This document shows, one piece after another, positions 17,906-26,496 of a DNA stretch of 61,894 nt. This DNA comes from Methylobacterium crusticola. Lineage in GTDB: Bacteria; Pseudomonadota; Alphaproteobacteria; Rhizobiales; Beijerinckiaceae. The stretch is from positions 1 to 61,894 of the forward strand of contig NZ_QOWC01000020.1 of NCBI RefSeq assembly GCF_003574465.1, written 5' to 3'. How positions within the stretch are numbered: the first letter of the stretch is position 1; the number at the start of each line of letters is the position of its first letter. Made by a program: the position numbers and the translations under genes. Below the pieces are notes generated by a model. The model had not been told where the DNA came from and made no database searches. It saw nothing but the letters and a program-made list of their open reading frames with translations.

Positions 17906-18893
17906 GACGAACGAACCCGGGACGAAGCCCGCCGGGCCGGGCCGCCGCCGGCGCTGGACCCTGATCGTCGCGGTCCTGAGCGTCGTGCTCGGGGGTTACC
18001 TCCTCGCCCGCACCCTCGGCGGCTACAGCCTCGACCAGCTCGTCGCCTCGGTCCGGGCCCTGCCGGCCGGGCGCCTCGCCGCCGCCGGGGCGTTTGCCGC
18101 CGCGAGCTACCTGTGCCTCTGCGGGATCGACTGGCTTGCCCTGCGGGCGGCGGGCCGGCCCCTGCCCTTCGGCCGGGTGGCGCTCGCGGCCTTCATCAGC
18201 CTGTCGCTCGGCCACAGCATCGGCCTCGCGGGCCTGAGCAGCGGCGCCATCCGGTACCGCTTCTACACCCGCTGGGGCCTGGGCACGGGGGACGTCGCCC
18301 GGGTGGTGCTGTTCTGCGGCGTCACGGTCGGGCTCGGGCTGATGGCCCTCGGGGCGGTGGCGGTCCTGGCCGACCCGGGCCTCGCCCGGGAGGTCACGGG
18401 CCTCGGGCGCCCGGCGGTCCTGGCCTCCGGCCTCGCCTGCGCGGGAGGCGTCGCGCTCTATCTCGGCCTCGCCGCGAGGCTGCGGGCGCCGCTGCGCATC
18501 CGGCGCTGGTCGATCGCCTTGCCGCCGCTGCCCCTGGCAGCGGCGCAGGTGGGGCTCGGCGCGCTCAACTTCGCCCTCGTCTCGGCCTGCCTGCACCAGG
18601 CGCTCGCGGCGGTCTCCGACGTCGGCTTCCTCGGCGTCGTCTCGGTGTTCGTGATCGCCAACGCGGCGGTGCTGATCACCCACGTGCCGGGCGGCCTCGG
18701 GGTGATCGAGAGCGTCGTCGTCCACCTCCTGCCGAAGACCGACGTCATCGGGCCGCTGATCGCCTTCCGGTTCCTGTACTTCCTGGTGCCGCTGGCGCTC
18801 GGGCTCGCCGCCTTCGCGGTGACGGAGGCGGTCTTCCGCTGGCGCGGGGCCGGCGCCCGGCGCGGCTTCGCCTGGCGCGCCACGTCGGCGTGA
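17877..18893 (+). CDS. UPF0104/YbhN-like lysylphosphatidylglycerol synthase-type membrane protein
   Basis: A 338-residue protein of the LPG-synthase transmembrane-region family without the catalytic aminoacyltransferase domain. It has eight or so hydrophobic helices starting at WTLIVAVLSVVLGGYLL. Conserved family features include GHSIGLAGLSSGAIRYRFYTRWGL and the THVPGGLGVIESVVV loop. This family is thought to move or bind phospholipid. The ATG at 17877 lies inside the preceding EEP gene (29-base overlap). The stop is 6 bases from the convergent phospholipase-D gene. Confidence 0.85.
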   Translation: MTQDPTDVPETNEPGTKPAGPGRRRRWTLIVAVLSVVLGGYLLARTLGGYSLDQLVASVRALPAGRLAAAGAFAAASYLCLCGIDWLALRAAGRPLPFGRVALAAFISLSLGHSIGLAGLSSGAIRYRFYTRWGLGTGDVARVVLFCGVTVGLGLMALGAVAVLADPGLAREVTGLGRPAVLASGLACAGGVALYLGLAARLRAPLRIRRWSIALPPLPLAAAQVGLGALNFALVSACLHQALAAVSDVGFLGVVSVFVIANAAVLITHVPGGLGVIESVVVHLLPKTDVIGPLIAFRFLYFLVPLALGLAAFAVTEAVFRWRGAGARRGFAWRATSA

Positions 18894-18899
18894 GCGGCC

Positions 18900-20366
18900 T
18901 CACGCCGTCCCGAACGGCCGCTCCGGATCGAGGAGGTCGGTGCTGAGCAGGGGGTCGAGCAGGCCCTCCTCCTCGGGCACCTCGCAGACGCGCAGGGACC
19001 GGGGCCCTCCCTTCAGGCGCGCGATGGCGCGGATCAGGGAGCCCTCCCGGCGGATTGCCTCCTCGACGGCGGCGGGCGTCGCGCCGAGGTGCTCGGCGAG
19101 GAGCTGGTCGCGCAGGCCCCGGATCGCCCGGCGGGCGGCCGCGTCGTGCCCCTCGACGGCGAGGTCGCACTCGGTGTCGAGGGCGACCGAGCGGTTGTTG
19201 AGGTTCGACGAGCCGATGCGCAGGAAGCGGTCGTCGACGATGACCAGCTTGGCGTGCACGAGCACCTCGCAATCGGCCTCCGCCCCAGCCTCCGCCGCGG
19301 GGCCGGCGCCCGGCACCACCGGGTAGGCGACGAACAGCCGCCCGAAGCGGTCGGCCGCCCGCAGGCGCCGCAGGATGCGGTCCCGGGGCGTGCCCATGGC
19401 GACGCGCTCCGTGAGGTTGTGCGAGCGCCGGGTGAGCACCACCACGATCTCGGGTCCCTCCGGCGCCGCGAGGTGGCGCGCCAGCACCTCGGCCACGAAG
19501 GTCGCGGTGAGGTACTGCGCCTCGAGGTAGATCGCCTCGCGGGCCCCCGCGAGCGCCCGCCCGGTCAGGGCCGCGGCCTCCTCGACGGACGGCTCGCCGG
19601 GCAGGGCCGGCATGGTGCGGGCGATGGCGACGGCGGCGTCCGTCATCAGGGGCGCGAGGCCCTCGGGCCAGACCGGCGGGGCGCCGGTCACGGGGGCGAG
19701 GACCTCGCCGGTCGCCGCCTGCCAGCGGGCGCGGGCGAGTTCGCCGAGAGAGCGGGCCGCCTCCCCGTCGACGGCCATCTGGAGGTCGTGGACCGGCGGG
19801 TAGGGCGTGCCGTCCGGATCGACCCGGAGGGGGTCGTCGGCGGCGTGCGCGGGCGTGTCCCAGCGCGCCACGGTCAGGTCCATGCCGCCCACGAAGGCGA
19901 TGCGGTCGTCGATGCAGACGAGCTTCTGGTGATGGGCGGCGTAGATCGGATGGTGGCTGTCGAGCCGCACGGCGATGCGGGGATGCGCCTCCCAGTCGGT
20001 GCCGAACAGGAGCGGCAGCGCCGCCCCGGGCCCGTGCACCGTGGCGACGCTCCAGACCAGCACGCGGATCTCGAGCGCGGGCCGGCGCGCCGCGAGGTCG
20101 CGCAGGAACGGCCCGAGCGGCGGGGAGACGTCGGGCCCTGCGTCGTGGCGCAGGCGGATCCGGCCGTCGAAGTCCCAGCCGACGATCAGGACGGCGCGCT
20201 GCGCCCGGCTCAGGGCCTCCTCCAGCCGCGCGAAGTAGGCGGCCGCGTCGATCAGCACCGCGACGCGGTCGGCCCTGGCGACGCGCCAGCAGGTGCGGCC
20301 GGGTTCGAACAGGGTCGGGCGCGGGGCGAGCGCCGGTGCGTCGTCACGCGCGGGATCGCTGGTCAT
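18900..20366 (-). CDS. Phospholipase D/cardiolipin synthase-like protein
   Basis: A 488-residue protein with two HKD motifs: HHQKLVCIDDRIAFVGGMDL (about residues 172-191) and VHAKLVIVDDRFLRIGSSNL (about 367-386). Both have the His-x-Lys-x4-Asp pattern and downstream Gly-Gly/Gly-Ser needed for phosphatidyl transfer. There is no obvious N-terminal membrane anchor, as in ClsB-type enzymes. The ATG at 20366 (MTSDPARDDA) is chosen because the upstream codons are low-complexity. It is convergent with the YbhN-like gene. It could make cardiolipin or phosphatidylglycerol or act as a phospholipase; the sequence alone does not decide. Confidence 0.87.
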   Translation of the reverse strand: MTSDPARDDAPALAPRPTLFEPGRTCWRVARADRVAVLIDAAAYFARLEEALSRAQRAVLIVGWDFDGRIRLRHDAGPDVSPPLGPFLRDLAARRPALEIRVLVWSVATVHGPGAALPLLFGTDWEAHPRIAVRLDSHHPIYAAHHQKLVCIDDRIAFVGGMDLTVARWDTPAHAADDPLRVDPDGTPYPPVHDLQMAVDGEAARSLGELARARWQAATGEVLAPVTGAPPVWPEGLAPLMTDAAVAIARTMPALPGEPSVEEAAALTGRALAGAREAIYLEAQYLTATFVAEVLARHLAAPEGPEIVVVLTRRSHNLTERVAMGTPRDRILRRLRAADRFGRLFVAYPVVPGAGPAAEAGAEADCEVLVHAKLVIVDDRFLRIGSSNLNNRSVALDTECDLAVEGHDAAARRAIRGLRDQLLAEHLGATPAAVEEAIRREGSLIRAIARLKGGPRSLRVCEVPEEEGLLDPLLSTDLLDPERPFGTA

Positions 20367-20544
20367 GGGCGCTCGCACCATCCTGTTCGCTGCCGGGGCC
20401 GGGTGCCGCAACGGCTGGCCGGCCCGCCGGTTCCATGCCGGGCCCGCCGGGACGATCCGGGCCTGCCGCCCGGGACCGCCCGCAATCAGCCGCGCGCCGC
20501 CCGCCGGTCCGCGTGCCACCCCGTTTGCCGGTCCCTTCGCCGGT

Positions 20545-22335
20545 TCACTTGCCCTTGCCGGGCAGCACCGAGGCGAGGACCTGGCGGGCGGTGTCGGCGA
20601 TGAGGTGGCCGCCCTTGGGATCGCCCTTGACCAGCATCGACATGAAGCTCCTGGCCTGGTCGACGGTGATGTGGGGCGGCAGCGGCGGCACCTCGGGGTC
20701 GGTCTTGACCTCGAGCACGACCGGGCGGTCGCTGGCGAGCGCCTCGTCCCAGGCCGCCCCCATCCGGGCGGGGTCGTCGACGTAGATCCCCTTCAGCCCG
20801 ATCAGCTCGGCGAACTTGTGGTAGGGCACGTTCGGGATCACCTGGGTCGCCTCGAACTTCGGGTCGCCCTCCTGCACGCGCTGCTCCCACGTCACTTGGT
20901 TCAGGTCCTCGTTGTTGAACACGCAGCAGATCCAGGTCTTGTTCGACCAGTCCTGCCAGTACTTCTGCACCGTGATCAGCTCCGCCATGTTGCTCATCTG
21001 CATCGCACCGTCGCCGACCAGCGCCACCACGGGCCGGTCGGGATGCGCGAACTTGGCGGCGATGGCGTAGGGCACCGCCGCCCCCATCGAGGCGAGGCCC
21101 CCCGACAGGGACGCCATCATGCCCCGGCGCATCTTCAGGTCCCGGGCGAACCAGTTCGCGCACGAGCCCGAATCGCTCGTCACGATCACCCGCTCGGGCA
21201 GCCGGGGCGACAGCTCCCAGGTCACGCGCTGCGGGTTGACCGGGTTCGCCATCGCCATGGCGCGGGCCTCCGCGTCCGTCCACCAGGCCGCCACGTTCCG
21301 CTCGATCGTCGCGCGCCAGGCGGTGTCGGTCTTCTGGTCGAGCAGCGGCAGCAGCGCCCGCAGCGTCTCGGCCGCGTCGCCGACCAGGGGCACCTCCATG
21401 GGGTAGCGCAGGGACAGCATGCCGGGCTCGCGGTCGATCTGGACGCCGCGGGCCTGCCCGACCTTGGGCAGGAACTCCGAGTAGGGGAAGCCGGAGCCGA
21501 TCATCAGCAGGGTGTCGCACTCGTTCATCAGCTCCCAGCTCGGCCTGGTGCCGAGCAGCCCGACCGAGCCCGTCACCCAGGGCAGGTCGTCGGGCAGCGC
21601 CGCCTTGCCGAGCAGCGCCTTGGCGGCCCCGGCCTGGAGGCGGTCGGCCACCGCGATCACCGCGTCGGTGGCCTGGAGCGCGCCGGCGCCCACGAGGAGC
21701 GCCACCCGCCGGCCGGCGTTGAGCACGGCGGCGGCCCGCTTCAGGTCGACCTCGTAGGGCACCACCTTCGGGTCGGTGTAGCCGACGCCGGAATGCACGG
21801 TGCCGTGCTTGCGCGGCGGATCCTCGTGGGGAGCGTCCTGGAGGTCGTTGGGGAAGACCAGGGCCGTGACCCGGCGCTCGCCCTTGGCGATGCGGATGGC
21901 GCGGTCGACGAGGTGGGCGGTCTGGGCGGGGGTGCTCGCCTGCTGGACGTAGGCGCCGGCCACGTCCTTGAGCATCGCCACGAGGTCGAGCTCCTGCTGG
22001 TAGTGGCCGCCGAGGGCGTTGCGGGCCTGCTGCCCGGCGATGGCGAGCACCGGCATGTGGTCGAGGCGGGCGTCGTAGAGGCCGGTGAGGAGGTGGGAGG
22101 CGCCCGGCCCGGAGGTGGCGATGCAGACGCCGAGCTCGCCCGTGAACTTGGCGTAGGCCGAGGCCATGAAGGCCGCCATCTCCTCGTGGCGGGCCTGGAC
22201 GAAGCGGATTCCGTCCTGCGAGCGGTTGAGGGCGCCGAGCAGGCCGTTGATGCCGTCGCCCGGGTAGCCGAAGACCGTGGTCACGCCCCAGTCCGACAGA
22301 CGCCTCCAGAAAAAGTCGCCGACCGTGTCAGCCAT
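20545..22335 (-). CDS. Thiamine diphosphate-requiring enzyme, pyruvate oxidase/acetolactate synthase family
   Basis: A 596-residue ThDP enzyme with the usual three domains. The N-terminal domain has VFGYPGDGINGLLGAL and the activating Glu in VQARHEEMAAFMASAYAKF. A central FAD- or nucleotide-type Rossmann domain begins near VALLVGAGAL. The C-terminal ThDP motif starts GDGAMQMSNMAEL and ends in FNNEDLN. The HEEMA signature resembles PoxB and its relatives annotated simply as thiamine pyrophosphate-requiring proteins. Pyruvate is a likely substrate but not certain. The ATG at 22335 gives MADTVGDFFWRRL; the upstream extension is Arg/Gly-rich and non-conserved. Confidence 0.88.
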   Translation of the reverse strand: MADTVGDFFWRRLSDWGVTTVFGYPGDGINGLLGALNRSQDGIRFVQARHEEMAAFMASAYAKFTGELGVCIATSGPGASHLLTGLYDARLDHMPVLAIAGQQARNALGGHYQQELDLVAMLKDVAGAYVQQASTPAQTAHLVDRAIRIAKGERRVTALVFPNDLQDAPHEDPPRKHGTVHSGVGYTDPKVVPYEVDLKRAAAVLNAGRRVALLVGAGALQATDAVIAVADRLQAGAAKALLGKAALPDDLPWVTGSVGLLGTRPSWELMNECDTLLMIGSGFPYSEFLPKVGQARGVQIDREPGMLSLRYPMEVPLVGDAAETLRALLPLLDQKTDTAWRATIERNVAAWWTDAEARAMAMANPVNPQRVTWELSPRLPERVIVTSDSGSCANWFARDLKMRRGMMASLSGGLASMGAAVPYAIAAKFAHPDRPVVALVGDGAMQMSNMAELITVQKYWQDWSNKTWICCVFNNEDLNQVTWEQRVQEGDPKFEATQVIPNVPYHKFAELIGLKGIYVDDPARMGAAWDEALASDRPVVLEVKTDPEVPPLPPHITVDQARSFMSMLVKGDPKGGHLIADTARQVLASVLPGKGK

Positions 22336-22481
22336 GGGCCAGGATCCTCGTGCGGGCAGGTGGAGCGCCGACGCGCCGCCGCGACGGGGCCGGCCGGGGC
22401 GCACGCCTGTCGTCGCCCGGGCGGTTCGCCCGGGCGAACGCCCGACCAACCCTTCGGCGACGGGCCGGTTCCGGCCCCGCC

Positions 22482-22544
22482 CCGGTGCCCGCCCGGGCGG
22501 CGGCCTGACCGGTGCCCGCCTGGCCAGCGGCCCCGGTGCCCGCC
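22482..22544. repeat. Three spaced copies of CCGGTGCCCGCC
   Basis: The 12-mer occurs at 22482-22493, 22509-22520 and 22533-22544, in the gap between the ThDP enzyme gene and the end of the EAL gene. Spacing is 27 and 24 bases. In such GC-rich DNA this may be a decayed tandem duplication with no function. Confidence 0.5.
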
Positions 22545-22561
22545 GGGCCCGCGGGCGCCGG

Positions 22562-23329
22562 TCAGGCCGCCAGCCGCGCCGGGAGGGCCGCCACGGCCGG
22601 CAGGCTCGCGAGCGCGGGCCTGGCGAAGAGGTAGCCCTGGAACAGCGTGATGCCGGCCGCCCGCAGGACCGAGAGCTCCTCCTCGGTCTCGATTCCCTCG
22701 GCGATCACCGCGACGCCGAGGGCCCGGGCCATGCCGACGACGCCCGCCACGATGGTCTGGCGGGCCGGCGAGGAGGCGATCCCGCGGATCAGGTCCATGT
22801 CGAGCTTGATCAGGTCGGGCTGGAAGCTCGCCAGCAGGTTCAGCCCGGCGTAGCCGGCGCCGAAATCGTCGATCGCGGTCACGAAGCCCCGCTTGCGGTA
22901 ATCGGCGATGATGCGCTGGACGTGCGCCACGTCGACCATGCGCTCGTTCTCGGTGAACTCGAACATGATCTGCCGGTGCGCGAAGCCGACCCGGCGGGCC
23001 GCCTCGAGGGTGGCGCGGATGCAGGCCGCCGGCTCGTAGACGGCGTTCGGCATGAAGTTGATCGACAGCTTGGTGTTCGGGTCCAGGAACAGCGTGCCGG
23101 CGAGCTCGATCGCCTTGGTGCGGCAGGCCTGGTCGAACTTGTAGCGGTTGGCCTCCGTCACCTGCGACAGGATGGTGCCGGCGCCCTGACCCTCGGTCCC
23201 GCGCACCAGCGCCTCGTAGCCCCAGATGCGGCCCCGCTCCAGGTCGACGATCGGGTGGAACGCCATCGTGAAGGCGAAGGGCAACGTCTCGTCGCTCCTG
23301 CACGCCTCGCAACCGGCCCGCCTGTCCAT
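22562..23329 (-). CDS. EAL-domain cyclic-di-GMP phosphodiesterase (stand-alone)
   Basis: A 255-residue EAL-only protein expected to hydrolyse c-di-GMP. Metal and catalytic motifs look intact: EALVRG, SINFMPNAV, FEFTENE, IDDFGAGYAGL, KLDMDLIR, IAEGIET and QGYLF. The N-terminus carries CEACRSDE, a CxxC pair directly before the EAL fold, which could sense redox or metal. No GGDEF, PAS or membrane segment is present. The ATG at 23329 (MDRRAG) has GGAGGGG 6-7 bases upstream, so it is preferred over the GTG at 23365. It is monocistronic by appearance. It may influence the exopolysaccharide functions encoded elsewhere in the window, but that is speculation. Confidence 0.9.
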   Translation of the reverse strand: MDRRAGCEACRSDETLPFAFTMAFHPIVDLERGRIWGYEALVRGTEGQGAGTILSQVTEANRYKFDQACRTKAIELAGTLFLDPNTKLSINFMPNAVYEPAACIRATLEAARRVGFAHRQIMFEFTENERMVDVAHVQRIIADYRKRGFVTAIDDFGAGYAGLNLLASFQPDLIKLDMDLIRGIASSPARQTIVAGVVGMARALGVAVIAEGIETEEELSVLRAAGITLFQGYLFARPALASLPAVAALPARLAA

Positions 23330-23485
23330 GCCCGCCCCTCCGCGTATGCTCCACGACAGGTTCACACGGAATATCTTCTCATCTGGTGAATCGACGGCCG
23401 CTCATCCGACGGACCGGGGGCCGGCGCGGCGCCCCAAGGCCGGCCCGACCCTGCGGCAGGCGGCCCGATCGACCGGCCGCTTCTG

Positions 23486-24094
23486 TCAGGGGCGGGCCGG
23501 CGGGACGGAGTTGACCCACAGCACCACCGTCCGCTCCTCCCGCGACGGGTTGCGGTAGCGGTGCGGGCGCCGGCTCGCGAACCGGAAGCTGTCGCCGGGA
23601 TCGAGCCGGAGCGTGGTCTCCTCGACCGAGAGGACGAGCCGCCCCTCCATCACGAGGCCGGCCTCCTCGCCGTCGTGGGCGAAGAACGCGTCCCCGGTGC
23701 CGGCGCCGGGCTCGAGGTGCATCAGGAACAGGCTCAGGGAGCCCTCCGCCCCGGGGCGGGTCAGGAGCTGCTTGGCGATGCCCGAGCGCCAGAGCGACAG
23801 CGCGGCCCGCTCGCCGGCCCGCGTGACGATGGGGTCGGGCTCGGGTGCGGGCGCCTCCCCGAACAGGGCCGCGAGCCCGACCCCGAGCACGTCGGCGATC
23901 AGCGCCAGCACCCGCAGGGAGGGCGAGGACAGGCCGCGCTCGACCTGGCTCAGGAACCCGATCGAGAGGCCGGCCGCCCCCGCCACGGCCTTGAGGGGCA
24001 GGCCGCGGGCCCGCCGCAGCGCCCGCAGGCGATGCCCGACCGCGAGGTCGGCCGCCGCCTGCCCGTCTCCCTGTCCGCCGCCAGCGTGTTTCAT
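23486..24094 (-). CDS. XRE-family regulator with C-terminal cupin
   Basis: A 202-residue transcription factor. A helix-turn-helix occupies about residues 18-75 (LRALRRARGLPLKAVAGAAGLSIGFLSQVERG). A small cupin barrel with HDGEEAGLVMEGRLVLSVE and LDPGDSFRFASRRPHRYRN spans about 110-195. This architecture (PuuR/SutR-like) usually senses a small metabolite and controls the divergent transport or catabolism operon, here the amino-acid ABC genes starting at 24204. Its start codon lies inside an inverted repeat that is repeated 50 bases upstream, suggesting autorepression. Confidence 0.9.
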   Translation of the reverse strand: MKHAGGGQGDGQAAADLAVGHRLRALRRARGLPLKAVAGAAGLSIGFLSQVERGLSSPSLRVLALIADVLGVGLAALFGEAPAPEPDPIVTRAGERAALSLWRSGIAKQLLTRPGAEGSLSLFLMHLEPGAGTGDAFFAHDGEEAGLVMEGRLVLSVEETTLRLDPGDSFRFASRRPHRYRNPSREERTVVLWVNSVPPARP

Positions 24095-24104
24095 GTCCGT
24101 GAAA
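24089..24104. promoter_or_regulatory. Candidate operator 1 of the cupin-HTH regulator
   Basis: The perfect inverted repeat TTTCA-6-TGAAA covers 24089-24104 and includes the regulator's own start codon (CAT at 24092-24094). A repressor bound here would block its own transcription or translation initiation. The same half-sites recur at 24140-24153. Confidence 0.6.
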
Positions 24105-24139
24105 TCGGATTGCGCGGTGCAGCGAATTATGCCCTGATG

Positions 24140-24153
24140 TTCATGTCAATGAA
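24140..24153. promoter_or_regulatory. Candidate operator 2 of the cupin-HTH regulator
   Basis: TTCAT-4-ATGAA is an inverted repeat that shares TTCATGTC--TGAAAT with operator 1. The two sites are about 50 bases (roughly five helical turns) apart, so bound dimers would lie on the same DNA face. It lies 51 bases before the ABC operon start at 24204, a position suited to control of that promoter. Confidence 0.58.
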
Positions 24154-24203
24154 ATTTGCCCGGCGCTCCGCGAGACCGGCGGCCCGGCTAGAGGAGCACG
24201 ACG

Positions 24204-24992
24204 ATGAGGCGTCTGGTTCAGGCCGCGGCCGCGGCGCTCGCGGGGGCCGGCGCCGTGCTCGTCGCGGCGGGCGCGGTCCCGGCCGCCGCGCAGGGCACCC
24301 TGAAGGTCGGCTCGACGCCGACCGGCATCCCGTTCACCTTCCTCGACACCAAGACCAACACCATCCAGGGCGTGATGGTGGACGTCATCACGGCCGTCGG
24401 CAAGGAGGCGGGCTTCGCGGTCGCCGTCGAGCCGCTGCAATTCTCGACCCTGATCGCCGCCCTGACGGCCCGGAAGATCGACGTCATCTCGGCCGCGATG
24501 TTCATCACGCCGCCCCGCAAGGAGGTGATCGCGTTCTCCGAGCCGGTCTACACCTACGGCGAGGGGCTGATCGTGGCGAAGTCCGACACGAAGGAGTACG
24601 CGGCCTTCGCCGACCTGAAGGGCGAGACGGTGGGCGCCCAGGTCGGCACCGCCTTCGTCGAGCCCCTGAAGGCGTCGGGGCTGTTCTCCGAGGTGAAGAT
24701 CTACGACACGATCCCCGACCTGATGCGGGACGTGAATTCCGGCCGCCTGAAGGCCGGCTTCGCCGACAGCCCGATCCTCGCCTACAACATCAAGCTCGGC
24801 ATGTTCCCGAACCTGCGCCTCGTCGACGGCTACAAGCCGATCGTGATCGGCTCGGTCGGCATCGGCGTGCGCAAGGACGATCCGGCCCTGCGCACCAGGA
24901 TCGACGAGGCGCTCGCCAAGCTCAAGCAGAGCGGCGACCTCGCCAGGATCCTCGAGAAGTGGGGCCTGAAGCCCGCCGTGAACCCGTCCTGA
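24204..24992 (+). CDS. Amino-acid ABC transporter substrate-binding protein (SBP family 3)
   Basis: A 262-residue periplasmic binding protein. A signal peptide spans about residues 1-29 and ends PAAAQ. The SBP_bac_3 core is clear: STPTGIPFTFLD, GVMVDVITAVGKEAGF, ARKIDVISAAMFITPPRKEVIAFSEPVY, LKGETVGAQVGTAFVEPLK and a C-terminal LAKLKQSGDLARILEKWG. The ligand is a polar amino acid or amine by family. It is the first gene of an operon with a permease, an ATPase and an FAD oxidoreductase, divergent from the cupin-HTH regulator. Confidence 0.92.
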   Translation: MRRLVQAAAAALAGAGAVLVAAGAVPAAAQGTLKVGSTPTGIPFTFLDTKTNTIQGVMVDVITAVGKEAGFAVAVEPLQFSTLIAALTARKIDVISAAMFITPPRKEVIAFSEPVYTYGEGLIVAKSDTKEYAAFADLKGETVGAQVGTAFVEPLKASGLFSEVKIYDTIPDLMRDVNSGRLKAGFADSPILAYNIKLGMFPNLRLVDGYKPIVIGSVGIGVRKDDPALRTRIDEALAKLKQSGDLARILEKWGLKPAVNPS

Positions 24993-25002
24993 CCCCGGCG
25001 TC

Positions 25003-25656
25003 ATGGAAGGCTTCCTCGCCGACGCCCGGGAGTTCGTCCCGATCCTGCTCCAGGGCGTCCAGCTCACCATCCTGATCACGATCGGCTCGCTCGTCGTCTC
25101 GACGCTGCTCGGCCTCGTCTGGGCGATGATGCGGGTCTCGGGGGTGCGGCTGCTCTCGGGCTTCAGCGCCCTGTTCATCAACGTGATCCGGGGCATCCCG
25201 ATCATCGTGCAGCTCTTCTACATCTACTTCGTGCTGCCGGATTTCGGCATCGCGCTCACCGCCGTGCAGGCCGGCGTGCTCGGCCTCGGCCTCGCCTACT
25301 CGGCCTACCAGGCGGAGAACTTCCGGGCCGCCATCGAGGCGATCGACCGGGGGCAGATCGAGGCGGCGCAGACGATCGGCATGGGCTGGTGGCTCACCAT
25401 GCGCCGGGTCGTGCTGCCGCAGGCGTTCCGGGTCGCCCTGCCGCCCTACGGCAACGTCATGATCATGATGCTGAAGGATTCCTCGCAGGCCTCCACCATC
25501 ACGGTGGCCGAGCTCGCCCTCCAGGGCAAGCTGATCGCGTCGGCGACGTTCAAGAACACCAGCGTGTTCACGCTCGTGGCCCTGATGTACCTGGTGCTCA
25601 GCCTGCCGCTGATCCTGGCCGTGCGCCACTTCGAGATCCGGGCCCGGCGGCGATGA
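25003..25656 (+). CDS. Amino-acid ABC transporter permease (HisM/GlnP type)
   Basis: A 217-residue inner-membrane permease. The N-terminal helix is [27 protein letters not shown] conserved [22 protein letters not shown] segment follows. The EAA loop is [32 protein letters not shown], diagnostic of the polar amino-acid family. It starts 10 bases after the binding-protein stop and overlaps the ATPase start by 4 bases. Confidence 0.93.
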   Translation: MEGFLADAREFVPILLQGVQLTILITIGSLVVSTLLGLVWAMMRVSGVRLLSGFSALFINVIRGIPIIVQLFYIYFVLPDFGIALTAVQAGVLGLGLAYSAYQAENFRAAIEAIDRGQIEAAQTIGMGWWLTMRRVVLPQAFRVALPPYGNVMIMMLKDSSQASTITVAELALQGKLIASATFKNTSVFTLVALMYLVLSLPLILAVRHFEIRARRR

Positions 25657-26384
25657 TCGCGCTCGAGGACGTCCGCAAGTCGTTCGGGGCGCTGCCGGTG
25701 CTCAAGGGCATCACCGCGCGGGTCGAGAAGGGCGAGGTGGTCTGCATCATCGGGCCGTCGGGCTCGGGCAAGTCCACCATCCTGCGCTGCATCAACGGGC
25801 TCGAATCCTACGACGGCGGCACGATCCGGGTGAACGGCCAGCGCGTCGACCGGGCGAGCGGCACGATCCGCAGCGTGCGGGTCCAGGTCTCGATGGTGTT
25901 CCAGCGCTTCAACCTGTTTCCCCACCGCACGGCCCTGGAGAACGTGGTCGAGGGGCCGATCTACGTGAAGGGCGAGGCCCGGGCGGCGGCCCTCGAGCGC
26001 GGCCGGGCGCTGCTCGCGCGCGTCGGCCTCGCCGGCAAGGAGGACGCGCACCCGCCCGAGCTCTCGGGCGGGCAGCAGCAGCGGGTCGCGATCGCCCGCG
26101 CCCTCGCGATGCGGCCCGACGCGATCCTGTTCGACGAGCCGACCTCGGCCCTCGACCCCGAGCTCGTCGGCGAGGTGCTGGGGGTCATGCGGGCGCTCGC
26201 CCTCGAGGGCATGACCATGGTGGTAGTGACCCACGAGATGGGGTTCGCCCGCGAGGTCGCCGACCGGGTGCTCTTCCTCGACCACGGCGTCATCGTCGAG
26301 GAGGGCCCGGCCCGCGACCTCCTCAACCGCCCCCGGCACCCCCGCACGCAGGACTTCCTGCGGCGCGTGCTCCACCCGCTCTGA
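25653..26384 (+). CDS. Amino-acid ABC transporter ATPase (GlnQ/HisP type)
   Basis: A 243-residue ATPase with Walker [10 protein letters not shown], the Q-loop [20 protein letters not shown], signature [15 protein letters not shown], Walker [20 protein letters not shown] and the switch His in [10 protein letters not shown]. The FNLFPH and [15 protein letters not shown] segments mark the polar amino-acid subfamily. The ATG at 25653 overlaps the permease stop. Third gene of the operon. Confidence 0.94.
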   Translation: MIALEDVRKSFGALPVLKGITARVEKGEVVCIIGPSGSGKSTILRCINGLESYDGGTIRVNGQRVDRASGTIRSVRVQVSMVFQRFNLFPHRTALENVVEGPIYVKGEARAAALERGRALLARVGLAGKEDAHPPELSGGQQQRVAIARALAMRPDAILFDEPTSALDPELVGEVLGVMRALALEGMTMVVVTHEMGFAREVADRVLFLDHGVIVEEGPARDLLNRPRHPRTQDFLRRVLHPL

Positions 26385-26496
26385 GCCGGCCGTCGTGGGA
26401 TCGCGCGCGCCCGCGCCGCGAGCGTCGTGGCCGCCCCGCGGGTCCGCCCATCCCCCCCGCGCCGCGCCGCAACGCGGGCGCGCCCGGGGCCGCCCC

